This document shows positions 48,256 through 56,923 of a stretch of 64,000 nucleotides of DNA, piece after piece. The stretch spans positions 675,098 through 739,097 of the forward strand of contig NZ_JPRN01000003.1 of assembly GCF_000737715.1 (NCBI RefSeq), in the 5' to 3' direction. Source of the stretch: Chryseobacterium sp. JM1 (lineage in GTDB: Bacteria; Bacteroidota; Bacteroidia; Flavobacteriales; Weeksellaceae). A program made the translations under genes and the position numbers. Below the pieces are notes generated by a model. It saw only the letters and a list, made by a program, of their open reading frames with translations. It was not told the DNA's origin and made no database searches. The number at the start of each line of letters is the position of its first letter. Position 1 is the stretch's first letter.

Positions 48256-50460
48256 TTAAAAATTATATTTTACATTAAATCCTGTAAAAAAATAAGCTTT
48301 ACTAGGGCCGGGATTGACATCAGTATAGACCGCAGAATTATTATATTGATTATCTGCATCCGTATCATTGATACTGTTGCCATAAAATAAGAATTTGTAA
48401 TTGATTTGATTAGTCAGATTATTTCCTATTATGAATATATCTAAATCCCATTTATTGAAATTATGTTTATAACCTATTTTTGAATTTAAAAGTCCGAAGC
48501 TTTTTACTTTATTTATGTTTGCAAAATCAGTGTAGACACTTCCCATAAAATTATATGTATTTTGCCAGTATAGTCCTAAGTTTGTTTCAAAATCAAGCCC
48601 GAAAGATACTTTTGTTTTCGGAACTCCGACAACACTCTTTTTTTCATAATTATTAACTCCCGCAGGCTTTCCGTCTTCTTTTAAATAGGTACTGAAACCA
48701 GAATATTTAAAATCATTATAGGTATAGTTTACAAACGGTTGAATTTTCGAAACTAAGGAGTGTTCTGGTTTGTAAGAATAGCCTATACTCATCTCCAATC
48801 CTTTATTTTTTTGATTTCCTGTATTAGCCCAATAGGTGTAAGCTGTTTGCTCTGCATTAGACATTCTTCCTGCCAATTGGGTAAGCTTATCTTTAATATT
48901 AATACTGAACAGTGAAAACTGATAATCTATTGATGTATTCTCTATCAGTCCCTGAATACTGAAATCCCACATTTTTGCCTTTTCCGCAGTCAGATTTTCA
49001 TTGGTTATGTTAAGGCCGGGTATGAAAGCTGTGGCGGAGGTGGGTGCATTATATCCTTCGCTATAGCTTAGGTTGTATATCTGATTTTTCCATACTTTCT
49101 GAAGCGCAAAATGGGGAGTAGCTACGGCTTTGAACTTTTTGTCAAAGGACAGATCCTTTTTATAGACATTATCAGTATTAGTCATGAATAATCCAGGTAT
49201 AGCCAGCAAATCTTTTCTGTTATAGCCGATCTGATTGATGCTGAGTCCAGCAAGAAACATTAAACTCCATGGCTTATAAGTGATTTTCTCAACCGCAAAA
49301 TAGTTATTCTGATGGTTCATATTTTTAAAATAAGATCCGTCAGAAAGAGGTCTTAAAACAGGAGGCTCAGTATTTTTTACACTTTTATAACGGTAATTGG
49401 TAATAGTAGCCAGAGACTGCTGAATTTCAACCCCGAATTCTGCCTGGCTCCCGAAATCCTCCCAATCCTGATTGAAATTAAATACAGATCTGAGTCCATA
49501 GTTAGAAAAAGAAGAGGTTTCATAGGCCCCGGCTGCAATTCTGTCACCGTTCGTTCCTGCATAGAATATTGTAGTGCTGTTTTTTAAACCAGAAGTAATT
49601 TGCCAGATATGGCCAACTCCAACCCTCGAAGTAACAAATTTTGTTTTTGCACCTCTTCTGATGTAGGCAAAATTTCCGTTGTCAATTTTATTATAGTAAT
49701 CATCATAGGAAATTTGCCCGGAAACTTGTTCCAGAGAATTACCATGGGTAGCCAATAAAGTAATTTTTTGATTTTCATTCAGCTTAAATTCTCCATTGAT
49801 GTTGTAAAAATTTTTGATACTTTTCCCGTGAGGTCGATATCCATCACTTCCAATGTGCCCGTAATTGGTTATGATAGAGTGATTCTTTCCTACATTGGTA
49901 ACAGAAGTTGAGCTTTGAAACAATCCGAAAGAGCCGGTATTAAATTGCTCAGAAATAGAAGTGCCTTTTTTAGTTTCAGGCTCCATATAAAATCTTACTG
50001 CTCCCCCGGAACCACCTCCATATAATGTGGCAGCCGGTCCTTTTACAACTTCTATACGGTTGATTAGCCCGAAATTCACATCGTCTAGAACAGTAATACC
50101 GTCTGCTCCGGTTAGAGGAATATTATTAAGATACATCTTGATTCCCCAATTATTAAACTTCTGGTCATTTCCATACCCTCTTACTATGATTCTTTGTCCG
50201 CCTAGCTGTGTCCTTTTTTCTACCTGAACGCCAGCCATCATCCCCAGGCTTTGTTCTACAAATTCTGGATTATTACGGTTTATTTCATAGTCGGAAATAA
50301 CTTCTGTGGATTGTGCATGTCTTTTAAATTCTTCCCTCTCCTTAATTACTTTTGCTCTTGCGTGAATTTCTATTTCATCGATATTCTTTTCTTTTTCCTG
50401 TGCCTGGGTAAAGCTAATCATTGACAATGAAATAGCTAACAAATAATTTTTTTTCATCAA
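48256..50460 (-). CDS. TonB-dependent outer-membrane receptor
   Basis: A 734 aa receptor for a large substrate such as a siderophore, haem or glycan. Signal peptide (MMKKNYLLAISLSMISFTQA), a plug domain at about 55-170 (VEQSLGMMAGVQVEKRTQLG, RIIVRGYGNDQKFNNWGIKM, RIEVVKGPAATLYGGGSGGA) and a 22-strand barrel that ends in KAYFFTGFNVKYNF with the terminal Phe. There is no N-terminal carboxypeptidase-like or FecA signalling domain, and no SusD gene is adjacent, so an iron carrier is likelier than a polysaccharide. No obvious regulator or TonB gene is nearby. Confidence 0.9.
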   Translation of the reverse strand: MMKKNYLLAISLSMISFTQAQEKEKNIDEIEIHARAKVIKEREEFKRHAQSTEVISDYEINRNNPEFVEQSLGMMAGVQVEKRTQLGGQRIIVRGYGNDQKFNNWGIKMYLNNIPLTGADGITVLDDVNFGLINRIEVVKGPAATLYGGGSGGAVRFYMEPETKKGTSISEQFNTGSFGLFQSSTSVTNVGKNHSIITNYGHIGSDGYRPHGKSIKNFYNINGEFKLNENQKITLLATHGNSLEQVSGQISYDDYYNKIDNGNFAYIRRGAKTKFVTSRVGVGHIWQITSGLKNSTTIFYAGTNGDRIAAGAYETSSFSNYGLRSVFNFNQDWEDFGSQAEFGVEIQQSLATITNYRYKSVKNTEPPVLRPLSDGSYFKNMNHQNNYFAVEKITYKPWSLMFLAGLSINQIGYNRKDLLAIPGLFMTNTDNVYKKDLSFDKKFKAVATPHFALQKVWKNQIYNLSYSEGYNAPTSATAFIPGLNITNENLTAEKAKMWDFSIQGLIENTSIDYQFSLFSINIKDKLTQLAGRMSNAEQTAYTYWANTGNQKNKGLEMSIGYSYKPEHSLVSKIQPFVNYTYNDFKYSGFSTYLKEDGKPAGVNNYEKKSVVGVPKTKVSFGLDFETNLGLYWQNTYNFMGSVYTDFANINKVKSFGLLNSKIGYKHNFNKWDLDIFIIGNNLTNQINYKFLFYGNSINDTDADNQYNNSAVYTDVNPGPSKAYFFTGFNVKYNF

Positions 50461-50847
50461 TTCTAAAAAATATTTTAATTTCTGTTTTTTTGTGTTCTAA
50501 AAAAGAACAAAGTCATATAATTAACATAAATCTATCTTTCATGGAAAGCTCAGCATATTTTTGCCTCATGTTATATCTGCTGCCGGATAGAAAAGGTATT
50601 ACATTCCTTCAGCTTCATTGTTTAATGGATCACGAAGGTAAAATGCGGATTAAGCATAAACCAATCCAGGCCTGATAGATATCAATTTTCCGTTTTATCA
50701 GCTTATTTATTTAGCGGTACAATAAAGAAAATAATAAAATTTTAAGCAAATGATACAAGGCAATAACACAAAACATCCCTAATTACTTTTTGTAACAGTG
50801 ATATTTGTTTATAATATTTTACACAGTCATTTATTAGAGGAATAAAA
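50461..50847. other. Gene-free region between the receptor and the large lipoprotein gene
   Basis: About 390 nt upstream of the TonB-dependent receptor gene and downstream of the large leftward gene. A -7-like TGACTTTG read on the minus strand near 50505-50512 misses TAnnTTTG by one base. No repeat, hairpin or RNA gene was recognised. A 61-codon frame in it has no protein-like features. Confidence 0.45.
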
Positions 50848-53800
50848 TTAATTTTTAATTAACTTCAATGCTTTATTTTGTGTATCTGTTTTTACAAGTA
50901 CCAGATAAAGTCCCTTTGATAATTCTTTTACGTCAATATCTATTTTTGAACCTTTCTGTTTCTTCAAAGATATTACCTGTCTTCCGGAAGCATCATAAAT
51001 ATAAACATCTACATTTTTCTTATTATTAGAAGGAAGCAAGATGCTTGTATGGTCATTGGCCGGATTGGGAGCCAATCTGATGCCCTCTTCTGTTTTTATA
51101 ATGTCGTTTACACCAAGTGCAGAGGTTGGAATAATTGATTTTATAAGCCAGCCATAAGATTCTGTATTAGTATCGCTTTCCATGCGAAGTCTTACTGCAA
51201 TTTCTTCTCCAAGAGCAAAACCGGTTAAATTCAGAGAACTGTTTTGAAATAGTGTTTCATTCACAGTGGCAGCTGTAAGCGGAGTTCCTGCATTTGTCCA
51301 GTTACTGAATGAAGCTTCATCATAAACGCCTAATAGTTTCCAGGTCACCAGATCCTTAGATCCTTCCACGTATGCATAATCATAGCCTGCTTCTGTAAAT
51401 GCCATATGCCTCACCGTCATTGGAGACCCTGCACCTATAATGACCGGAGTTCTCACATAGGTCTGGTAATTGGTGGAACCTGCATATGGATGGCCAACAT
51501 TATTAAGTACATTATAGCTGAACTTATTTGATACATTATCTACCACAAACTTACCTGTTCCAATGTATACATCATTAGCTGTAAATGAAGGGATATTAAT
51601 CACAGGGGCACCTGCATTAAAGTTGATGATCTCCACAGACTTTGATGTCTTAATTGTTTCTTTTGATCCATATACCCCCAAAACGGAGACTGTATGAACT
51701 CCCTCCGGAAGACTTGAATTAGTTGTAAAGGTATAATCAGTATTTGGCTGTGTACTGGAAATAGTTGACACATATGTATTATCTACAAATACCTTCAGGC
51801 TCGTGATTTGTGGATTTGTATAATTAAAGACTGCTACAGCCTTCATATCATGAATACCTGCCTGTTTGATACTTGTGATATTTGGGGGCGGTACATATTC
51901 CGGAAGCACATAGGTAGTTAATTCAGGAATAGTAGCTGTCCAAACTCCTCTGCCGTGAGTAGCAAGCACGACCTGATCATTAACGATTTTCATCTGCCAG
52001 ACAGAAACTGGCGGAAGAGTGGTTACCGGATACCAATTCGTTCCCCCGTTTATGGTTTCAAATACTCCTATATCTGTTCCTGCCCAAAGGACATTTTCAT
52101 CAAATGGCATTTCAATTAAACTATGTACCGGTACATTTGGAAAACCTGATGATACAGATCCCGTACTGTATCCTGAAATATCGGTCCATGTTGCTCCAAA
52201 ATCATTGGTTTTTACTACCTTAGGCTGGCTTGCAGCCGAGTGTAGCACATATGCTCTGGCCTCATTGGTATTGGATGGAGAGAGGCCGCTGATATAGAGA
52301 TTACTTGTTGTTGGCGAGTTCCCTGTTGTTTTGGCGAAAGTAAGTCCATTATCTTTTGAAACATTCACCTTATATGCTGTACCTGCGCCAGGCGAAACAG
52401 CTGCTGCTGCCCACACTACATCAGGATTGGCTACAGATACCTTCACTGTCGCATAGGATGAGTTTCCCGGCCATGTCCCATTATTGGCTGGTGTAAAGGA
52501 GGTTAAATCCCATGTCCGTCCGAAGTTCAAAGATCTCCAAACCCCATTGGAAGAAACAGTAAATACAACATCCGGATTATTATTGGCATTGGCTAATTTG
52601 GAATAGAATGGTGATGATGCCGACCCATTATCAGCATTGCTTGCATTAAAACGACCTGATAAGCTTACTCCCTGTTCTGCTCTTACAAAGTTATTATACT
52701 GAGAGCCAAACAATAGCTCGTTAGGTTTATTATAGTTCCAAAGTGTCTCAAAACCATCTCCTCCATATAATGATAAATAATCGGAAGAACCGGAAGAAGG
52801 GGCTGTAATAGTAGCTGCAGAGCCATTATCCTGAGCTCCTGCCACGTAAGCATTTTCTCCATTCTTTTTATCCGCTCCGTAGAATTGTGTTGTATTAAGA
52901 CCCTTAGCCGGGTTAGACCAGTCTCCCTGGGTTTCTCCCGGATTGACTTTGTATTGTGTAGAATAAACTCCTCCGTCATTAGTCAGCAGTAATCTGAACT
53001 GAGTAGGATCATTTGAATTGACCTGGCAGACGATACCATGCTGATCAGGATGTACAGAGGTATTAAGATAGGCTGTATTATAACCACTGGCAATGGATAG
53101 GACATTATATGAATTATTTGTAGTATTTACTGTAATCTTAGCCAGGTAAACCCCACCTACATAAAAAATATCGGCATTGGTAGGATGCGTAGCAATAGTA
53201 TTATCATACCAGCCTTGGTCACCTAATATTTCTTTACTGTTTCCGGATTGAAAGGTCAGAGCCTGAAAGCTGGTCCCTGCATCCCTGGACATATACAATC
53301 CTGTCGTATTAAGTTCCTGGCAGCTCAGATATATTCGGCTTTGGTCTGTATGGCATATGCTCAATTCTATTCTTTCTATACCCTTATTAAGGGATACAGC
53401 GTCAAATATTTTTGTCCACGTTAGGCCTCCATCTGTTGACTTCATAATTCCCAGTGTGTTAACGGCTGCATATATTACCCCAAAATCGTTGGTGGCTACA
53501 ATATCCTGAACAGAGCTGTAATTGATGGAGTTCATTGCTGCTCCGGAGAATGGTTGTGTCCAGGTAGTTCCTCCGTCCTGGGTCATGTAGATTCCTTTTG
53601 GAGTTCCTACGAGTAAATGATTGGCATTGGCAGGATTCACCAATAACCTTCCCACATCGCCAAAGGCTGAAGTGTTGGCTACAGGAGCCCAATGTTCACC
53701 AGCATCACTGGATTTAATCAGGCCAACTCCTGTGATGCCATCCAGATTACCAAATGGTTCTCCGGTTCCCGCATAGACTATATTCGGATTTTGAGGAGAA

Positions 53801-54594
53801 ATGGCTAAAGTAGAAGATGAAAGGTTAGGCACACTAAAGTCTGTGGTATTTCTCCACGTAGTTCCCGCATTCTCGGTAATCCACACCCCGCCTCCCGCTG
53901 TTCCTACGTACCATTTATCGGGATGGGTAGGTGAAATTACCAGACTTCTGTCTCTTCCCGGAATATTATAAGGACCTCTCTCTGTAAAGGTAACATTATT
54001 GATAGAATAGGTTCCATTCTTTGCAGCAATAGAAGAATTCTTGCGGGCATTCTTAAGTGTAAGACTGTTCAATGCCTTGCTGTATTCCTTCATTAAATTC
54101 CCATTTTCATAAAGCATCTCGGTGGTTCCTATAGGTATTGTAATGTTACGTCTGTACTCTGCCATTTCTTCAATTCCTTTCTTTTCCCTGACACCCGTCT
54201 TCTGTTCTCTTAGTTTTTTTTCGGCACGGTGACCTATTACCATTTCTCCGGGTTTTACCATACTGAACAAAAGTTCCTGTCTTAAAAGTTTCTCTTCCGT
54301 TCCGTCTCCAAACTTTTCAAATACTCTGCTGAATTTTGGATCATTGTAAGCGAATCCAGTTTTTAGGATTTGGGCTTTTTGTATCTGGGCATAAGTTTCC
54401 TTATCGGTAGGAATCTTGATCTTATCGGATTTCTTCTGTTGATCTTTTTCTTTCTTTTGTCCCGTTTCTGTCATTTTTGAGGACGGCAGAGGCTGAAGGG
54501 TGGAGCCTGTCTTTTTACTGAAATGCTGACAGGCATTCAATAAAAAAATAAGACCAAGTACTATTACGCCATTTCCGAAATATTTTTTTTTCAT
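50848..54594 (-). CDS. Large BNR/VPS10-like lipoprotein with T9SS domain
   Basis: About 1248 aa. The start at MKKKYFGNGVIVLGLIFLLN gives a signal peptide with lipobox LLNAC; the longer reading adds 40 basic residues without a signal. After a charged, helical region (to about 190), residues about 205-900 form a sortilin/BNR-type beta-propeller set with recurring S-x-D-x-G-x-x-W blocks (ENAGTTWRNT, SSDAGEHWAP, TQDGGTTWTQ, STDGGLTWTK, SRDAGTSFQA). Then come Ig-like parts (SLKVFVDNTYVSTISSTQPN) and a T9SS type A domain (RLAPNPANDHTSILL to KGLYLVLVKT). Carrying both a lipobox and a T9SS signal is unusual. A 120 aa lipoprotein gene starts the same operon. Confidence 0.85.
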   Translation of the reverse strand: MKKKYFGNGVIVLGLIFLLNACQHFSKKTGSTLQPLPSSKMTETGQKKEKDQQKKSDKIKIPTDKETYAQIQKAQILKTGFAYNDPKFSRVFEKFGDGTEEKLLRQELLFSMVKPGEMVIGHRAEKKLREQKTGVREKKGIEEMAEYRRNITIPIGTTEMLYENGNLMKEYSKALNSLTLKNARKNSSIAAKNGTYSINNVTFTERGPYNIPGRDRSLVISPTHPDKWYVGTAGGGVWITENAGTTWRNTTDFSVPNLSSSTLAISPQNPNIVYAGTGEPFGNLDGITGVGLIKSSDAGEHWAPVANTSAFGDVGRLLVNPANANHLLVGTPKGIYMTQDGGTTWTQPFSGAAMNSINYSSVQDIVATNDFGVIYAAVNTLGIMKSTDGGLTWTKIFDAVSLNKGIERIELSICHTDQSRIYLSCQELNTTGLYMSRDAGTSFQALTFQSGNSKEILGDQGWYDNTIATHPTNADIFYVGGVYLAKITVNTTNNSYNVLSIASGYNTAYLNTSVHPDQHGIVCQVNSNDPTQFRLLLTNDGGVYSTQYKVNPGETQGDWSNPAKGLNTTQFYGADKKNGENAYVAGAQDNGSAATITAPSSGSSDYLSLYGGDGFETLWNYNKPNELLFGSQYNNFVRAEQGVSLSGRFNASNADNGSASSPFYSKLANANNNPDVVFTVSSNGVWRSLNFGRTWDLTSFTPANNGTWPGNSSYATVKVSVANPDVVWAAAAVSPGAGTAYKVNVSKDNGLTFAKTTGNSPTTSNLYISGLSPSNTNEARAYVLHSAASQPKVVKTNDFGATWTDISGYSTGSVSSGFPNVPVHSLIEMPFDENVLWAGTDIGVFETINGGTNWYPVTTLPPVSVWQMKIVNDQVVLATHGRGVWTATIPELTTYVLPEYVPPPNITSIKQAGIHDMKAVAVFNYTNPQITSLKVFVDNTYVSTISSTQPNTDYTFTTNSSLPEGVHTVSVLGVYGSKETIKTSKSVEIINFNAGAPVINIPSFTANDVYIGTGKFVVDNVSNKFSYNVLNNVGHPYAGSTNYQTYVRTPVIIGAGSPMTVRHMAFTEAGYDYAYVEGSKDLVTWKLLGVYDEASFSNWTNAGTPLTAATVNETLFQNSSLNLTGFALGEEIAVRLRMESDTNTESYGWLIKSIIPTSALGVNDIIKTEEGIRLAPNPANDHTSILLPSNNKKNVDVYIYDASGRQVISLKKQKGSKIDIDVKELSKGLYLVLVKTDTQNKALKLIKN

Positions 54595-54602
54595 TTTGGG
54601 TT

Positions 54603-54965
54603 TTATTTTATGGGGATTAAAATTTGATCTTCTTCGTTTTCTTCGTTTACTTCCGTTTTTGCTCTGATAACCTCCCGATAAGGGATAAGTACGAGTGTAT
54701 TGTCGGATCTCCAATAAATGGAATCTGTAAGACTTCTGCTTTTTTCTTTTTTAAGGATATTAGTTTTGGATTCTGTTACGAAGTAGCTAAGCCATCTTTG
54801 AGGATTGTGAGGATTAGCTTCATATTTATAGAATAAAATAAACCGACGATCAGGGCTCAGTTTACTGGAATATTCATTTTTAATATTATTATAAAATACA
54901 GCAGTATCCTTGTAAGGTTTGCAGTATATTAAAGATAATATTGCTGTATATGTAAATATTTTCAT
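54603..54965 (-). CDS. Small putative lipoprotein upstream of the BNR gene
   Basis: A 120 aa protein with MKIFTYTAILSLIYC at its start, a short lipoprotein-like signal with lipobox SLIYC. The mature part contains KLSPDRRFILFYKYEANPH and ESKTNILKKEKSRSLTDSIY then WRSDNTLVLIPYREVIR, wording of beta-propeller or TolB-like blades (S-P-D-R-R pattern). It ends 8 nt before the BNR gene start and is co-transcribed with it. Function unknown. No T9SS domain. Confidence 0.6.
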   Translation of the reverse strand: MKIFTYTAILSLIYCKPYKDTAVFYNNIKNEYSSKLSPDRRFILFYKYEANPHNPQRWLSYFVTESKTNILKKEKSRSLTDSIYWRSDNTLVLIPYREVIRAKTEVNEENEEDQILIPIK

Positions 54966-55410
54966 AAAAATTAAATTACTCTAATTTTTAAATATAAAAT
55001 AAATAAGCCGTAAAATTCATAAAAGGTAAAAAATTACATAAAGAGCAATTTCTTAAATAAAAAATCAACACATTAATAAGATAATATGCACATTTATAAG
55101 ATTTTAGAAGTTATTTCACAAATAAATTTTACCAAATAATATTATATACTGTAGTTTATCCGTCCGTTTCTTAAGTGTTTAATCTTATTAACTGAAATTA
55201 AAGTATTGGGTAGTGAAGACGGGAACTTTAAATGTGTATCTTATTGTTTCCCTTAATCACAAAAGGAATAGAGCATAAAGAAAGTTTTGAGAGATTCATT
55301 TACCACAGCGAGTGTAGTGTCATTTAAATCAAATTCTTGTAAAAAAACAATAATAAAGCGATCGATGGTGCTTCATGTGGTTCCTATTTTCCTTAAATGA
55401 TTATTCTGTC
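54966..55410. other. Gene-free AT-rich region before the transposase remnant
   Basis: About 445 nt with no recognisable gene. It may include more of the Tn3 transposase remnant that has decayed beyond recognition, and the promoter of the leftward operon. No hairpin or repeat family was seen. Confidence 0.4.
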
Positions 55411-55665
55411 TTATCGGAACACATCGGAGAACAGTACAGAGCCGGAGGTCTTAGCCTGGCCACAGTTGCTATTATTCTATGAAATATAGTTTATATTGAA
55501 AAAGCAGTGCTGCACATTAAACAGCAAGGAGACGAAAATTAATGAAGAATTACTCCAGTATCATTCCCCTTAGGTTGTGAGAACATCCATCTAACAGAGG
55601 ATTATGTCTGGAATAATAAAAGTAACATTAAAATCGGAAGAATTAAAATTTTTAAGAGTGAGTAA
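55411..55665 (+). pseudogene. Tn3-family transposase (tnpA) C-terminal remnant
   Basis: Reading frame pieces give GEQYRAGGLSLATVAIIL, a TGA where Tn3 transposases have Trp, NIVYIEKAVLHIKQQGDE, then after a frameshift INEELLQYHSP, and after another PLGCENIHLTEDYVWNNKS with an end at TAA. This is the conserved C-terminal end of TnpA (R-A-x-G-L-N-L...ILWNTVYLERA...LSPLGWEHINLTGDYVW). A nonsense mutation and two frameshifts show long inactivity. The N-terminal part of the transposase is gone. Confidence 0.88.
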
Positions 55666-55707
55666 TCCATAATAGCTATCGAAATAATTGTTTATAATAG
55701 ATTTTAT

Positions 55708-55746
55708 CCTTAACCCGGTTTTTTTTATTTTTCGTGAGCCGACACC
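55708..55746. mobile_element. Candidate Tn3-type terminal inverted repeat
   Basis: Read on the minus strand, the 39-nt segment starts GGTGTCGGCTCACGAAAA and ends GGGTTAAGG. Tn3-family ends are about 38 nt, begin GGGGTC, contain ACGAAAA and end GTTAAG or CTAAG, and lie just after the tnpA stop, as here (42 nt on). No partner end was found in the window. Confidence 0.5.
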
Positions 55747-55749
55747 AGA

Positions 55750-56514
55750 TTAATCAAAAGAATATTCTTCACCATTCAGCAAAACAAAACATCGGTCCTG
55801 CCATCCGCTTTCTATGATTTTATCCTGAATAAATTTCCGGTCTTCTTTACAATGACTTACCGCCTCAAGATGAGTTATCAAAACGGTGGCATCAGGAATA
55901 TACTCACAAACCTTAATGATATCCTGGCTGGTCATAATAATAGGATCTCCCACGACAAAAGTCGCTGCACCACCTGCAACCACAATATGCTGAGGTCTGT
56001 GTTTATCAATTTCTGTAGCAATTCCTTCATACCAGATACTGTCGCCAACGATGTAAAGTGTTTTTTCTTCCGTTTTAAAGACAAAACCATTGACTTCCCC
56101 CATCTTCTCTCCTATTTCTCCGGTTCCGTGCTGTCCCTGCGTAATGGTAATATTGATATTTTCCCAGATCATGCTGTCTTTAATGGAAATTATATTTTTA
56201 AAACCTGACTGCGCAATGTGCTCTGCAATCACCTCAGGGCAAATCACGGGAATATCTTTGTTTAAAAGTTCAATCGCTTTTCCGTCCCAGTGATCGGGAT
56301 GAAGGTGGGTTACTGCTACAGCATCAATTTTTGACAGTTTATCTTTCAATTCCTCTTCACTGAATGGAAGATCGACTAATGGATTCAATAATTCGTTATC
56401 CGTCATCGGAAATTTCCCCAGAGAACCTTTTGCGCCAAGCATTGGGTCAATTAAAATATTTTTCTCTCCGATTTGGATTAATAATGTGGCATTGCGCCAT
56501 AATTCCAGTTTCAT
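55750..56514 (-). CDS. MBL-fold metallo-hydrolase (UlaG/YtnP-like)
   Basis: A 254 aa metallo-beta-lactamase-fold hydrolase with the metal motif H70-x-H72-x-D74-H75 in VTHLHPDHWDG, the GDS strand (YIVGDSIWYEGI) and HLEAVSHC with the last His. KNILIDPMLGAKGS opens the fold. Homologues include lactonases such as UlaG; the actual substrate is unknown. It is divergent from an HxlR regulator with a shared 91-nt gap, so it is probably its target. The Tn3-type end lies 3 nt from its stop codon. Confidence 0.9.
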   Translation of the reverse strand: MKLELWRNATLLIQIGEKNILIDPMLGAKGSLGKFPMTDNELLNPLVDLPFSEEELKDKLSKIDAVAVTHLHPDHWDGKAIELLNKDIPVICPEVIAEHIAQSGFKNIISIKDSMIWENINITITQGQHGTGEIGEKMGEVNGFVFKTEEKTLYIVGDSIWYEGIATEIDKHRPQHIVVAGGAATFVVGDPIIMTSQDIIKVCEYIPDATVLITHLEAVSHCKEDRKFIQDKIIESGWQDRCFVLLNGEEYSFD

Positions 56515-56605
56515 TTTGTTTAATTTTGTCCTGTAAAACTAGGGCTAAATCAAGGCTGGATAATAGACGGTTACCAAAAGGTTCACCACTTATATACAAG
56601 GATCT

Positions 56606-56923
56606 ATGAATTTTGAAGAATTTAAAAACTGTGGGCTCAGACGAAGCCTGGATATTCTTTCCGGAAAATGGAAACCATTAATCCTTCAGAATCTTTTTGA
56701 GGAAGAGCAGGTTCGTTTTGTAGAATTGTGGCGTAAAATGCCCAGGGTTTCAAAGAAAGTGCTTTCGGAGCAGCTGAAACAAATGGAGGAAAATCATATG
56801 ATTCAACGGATTGAAGTTTACAATTTTCCTCCTGAAGTCTATTATAAGCTGACGGATAAAGCCCGGAAATTAGGCCCTATTCTCGATCAGCTGCATCAAT
56901 GGGGCAATGATCTGGATTCTTAA
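56606..56923 (+). CDS. HxlR-family winged-helix regulator
   Basis: A 105 aa regulator: CGLRRSLDILSGKWKPLILQ is the diagnostic HxlR start, then FVELWRKMPRVSKKVLSEQL as recognition helix and FPPEVYYKLTDKARKLGPIL as wing. It controls, in related systems, the neighbouring detoxification gene. The direct repeat GGTTACC and GGTTCACC (56570-56588) in the divergent gap is a candidate operator. Its 3' end overlaps the convergent bioA gene by 47 nt, so the final codons of both use the same DNA. Confidence 0.9.
   Translation: MNFEEFKNCGLRRSLDILSGKWKPLILQNLFEEEQVRFVELWRKMPRVSKKVLSEQLKQMEENHMIQRIEVYNFPPEVYYKLTDKARKLGPILDQLHQWGNDLDS

Noticed and set aside
50490..50675. Short plus-strand frame upstream of the TonB-dependent receptor
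   Set aside because: No recognisable sequence, no promoter or terminator, and the region is ordinary AT-rich intergenic DNA.
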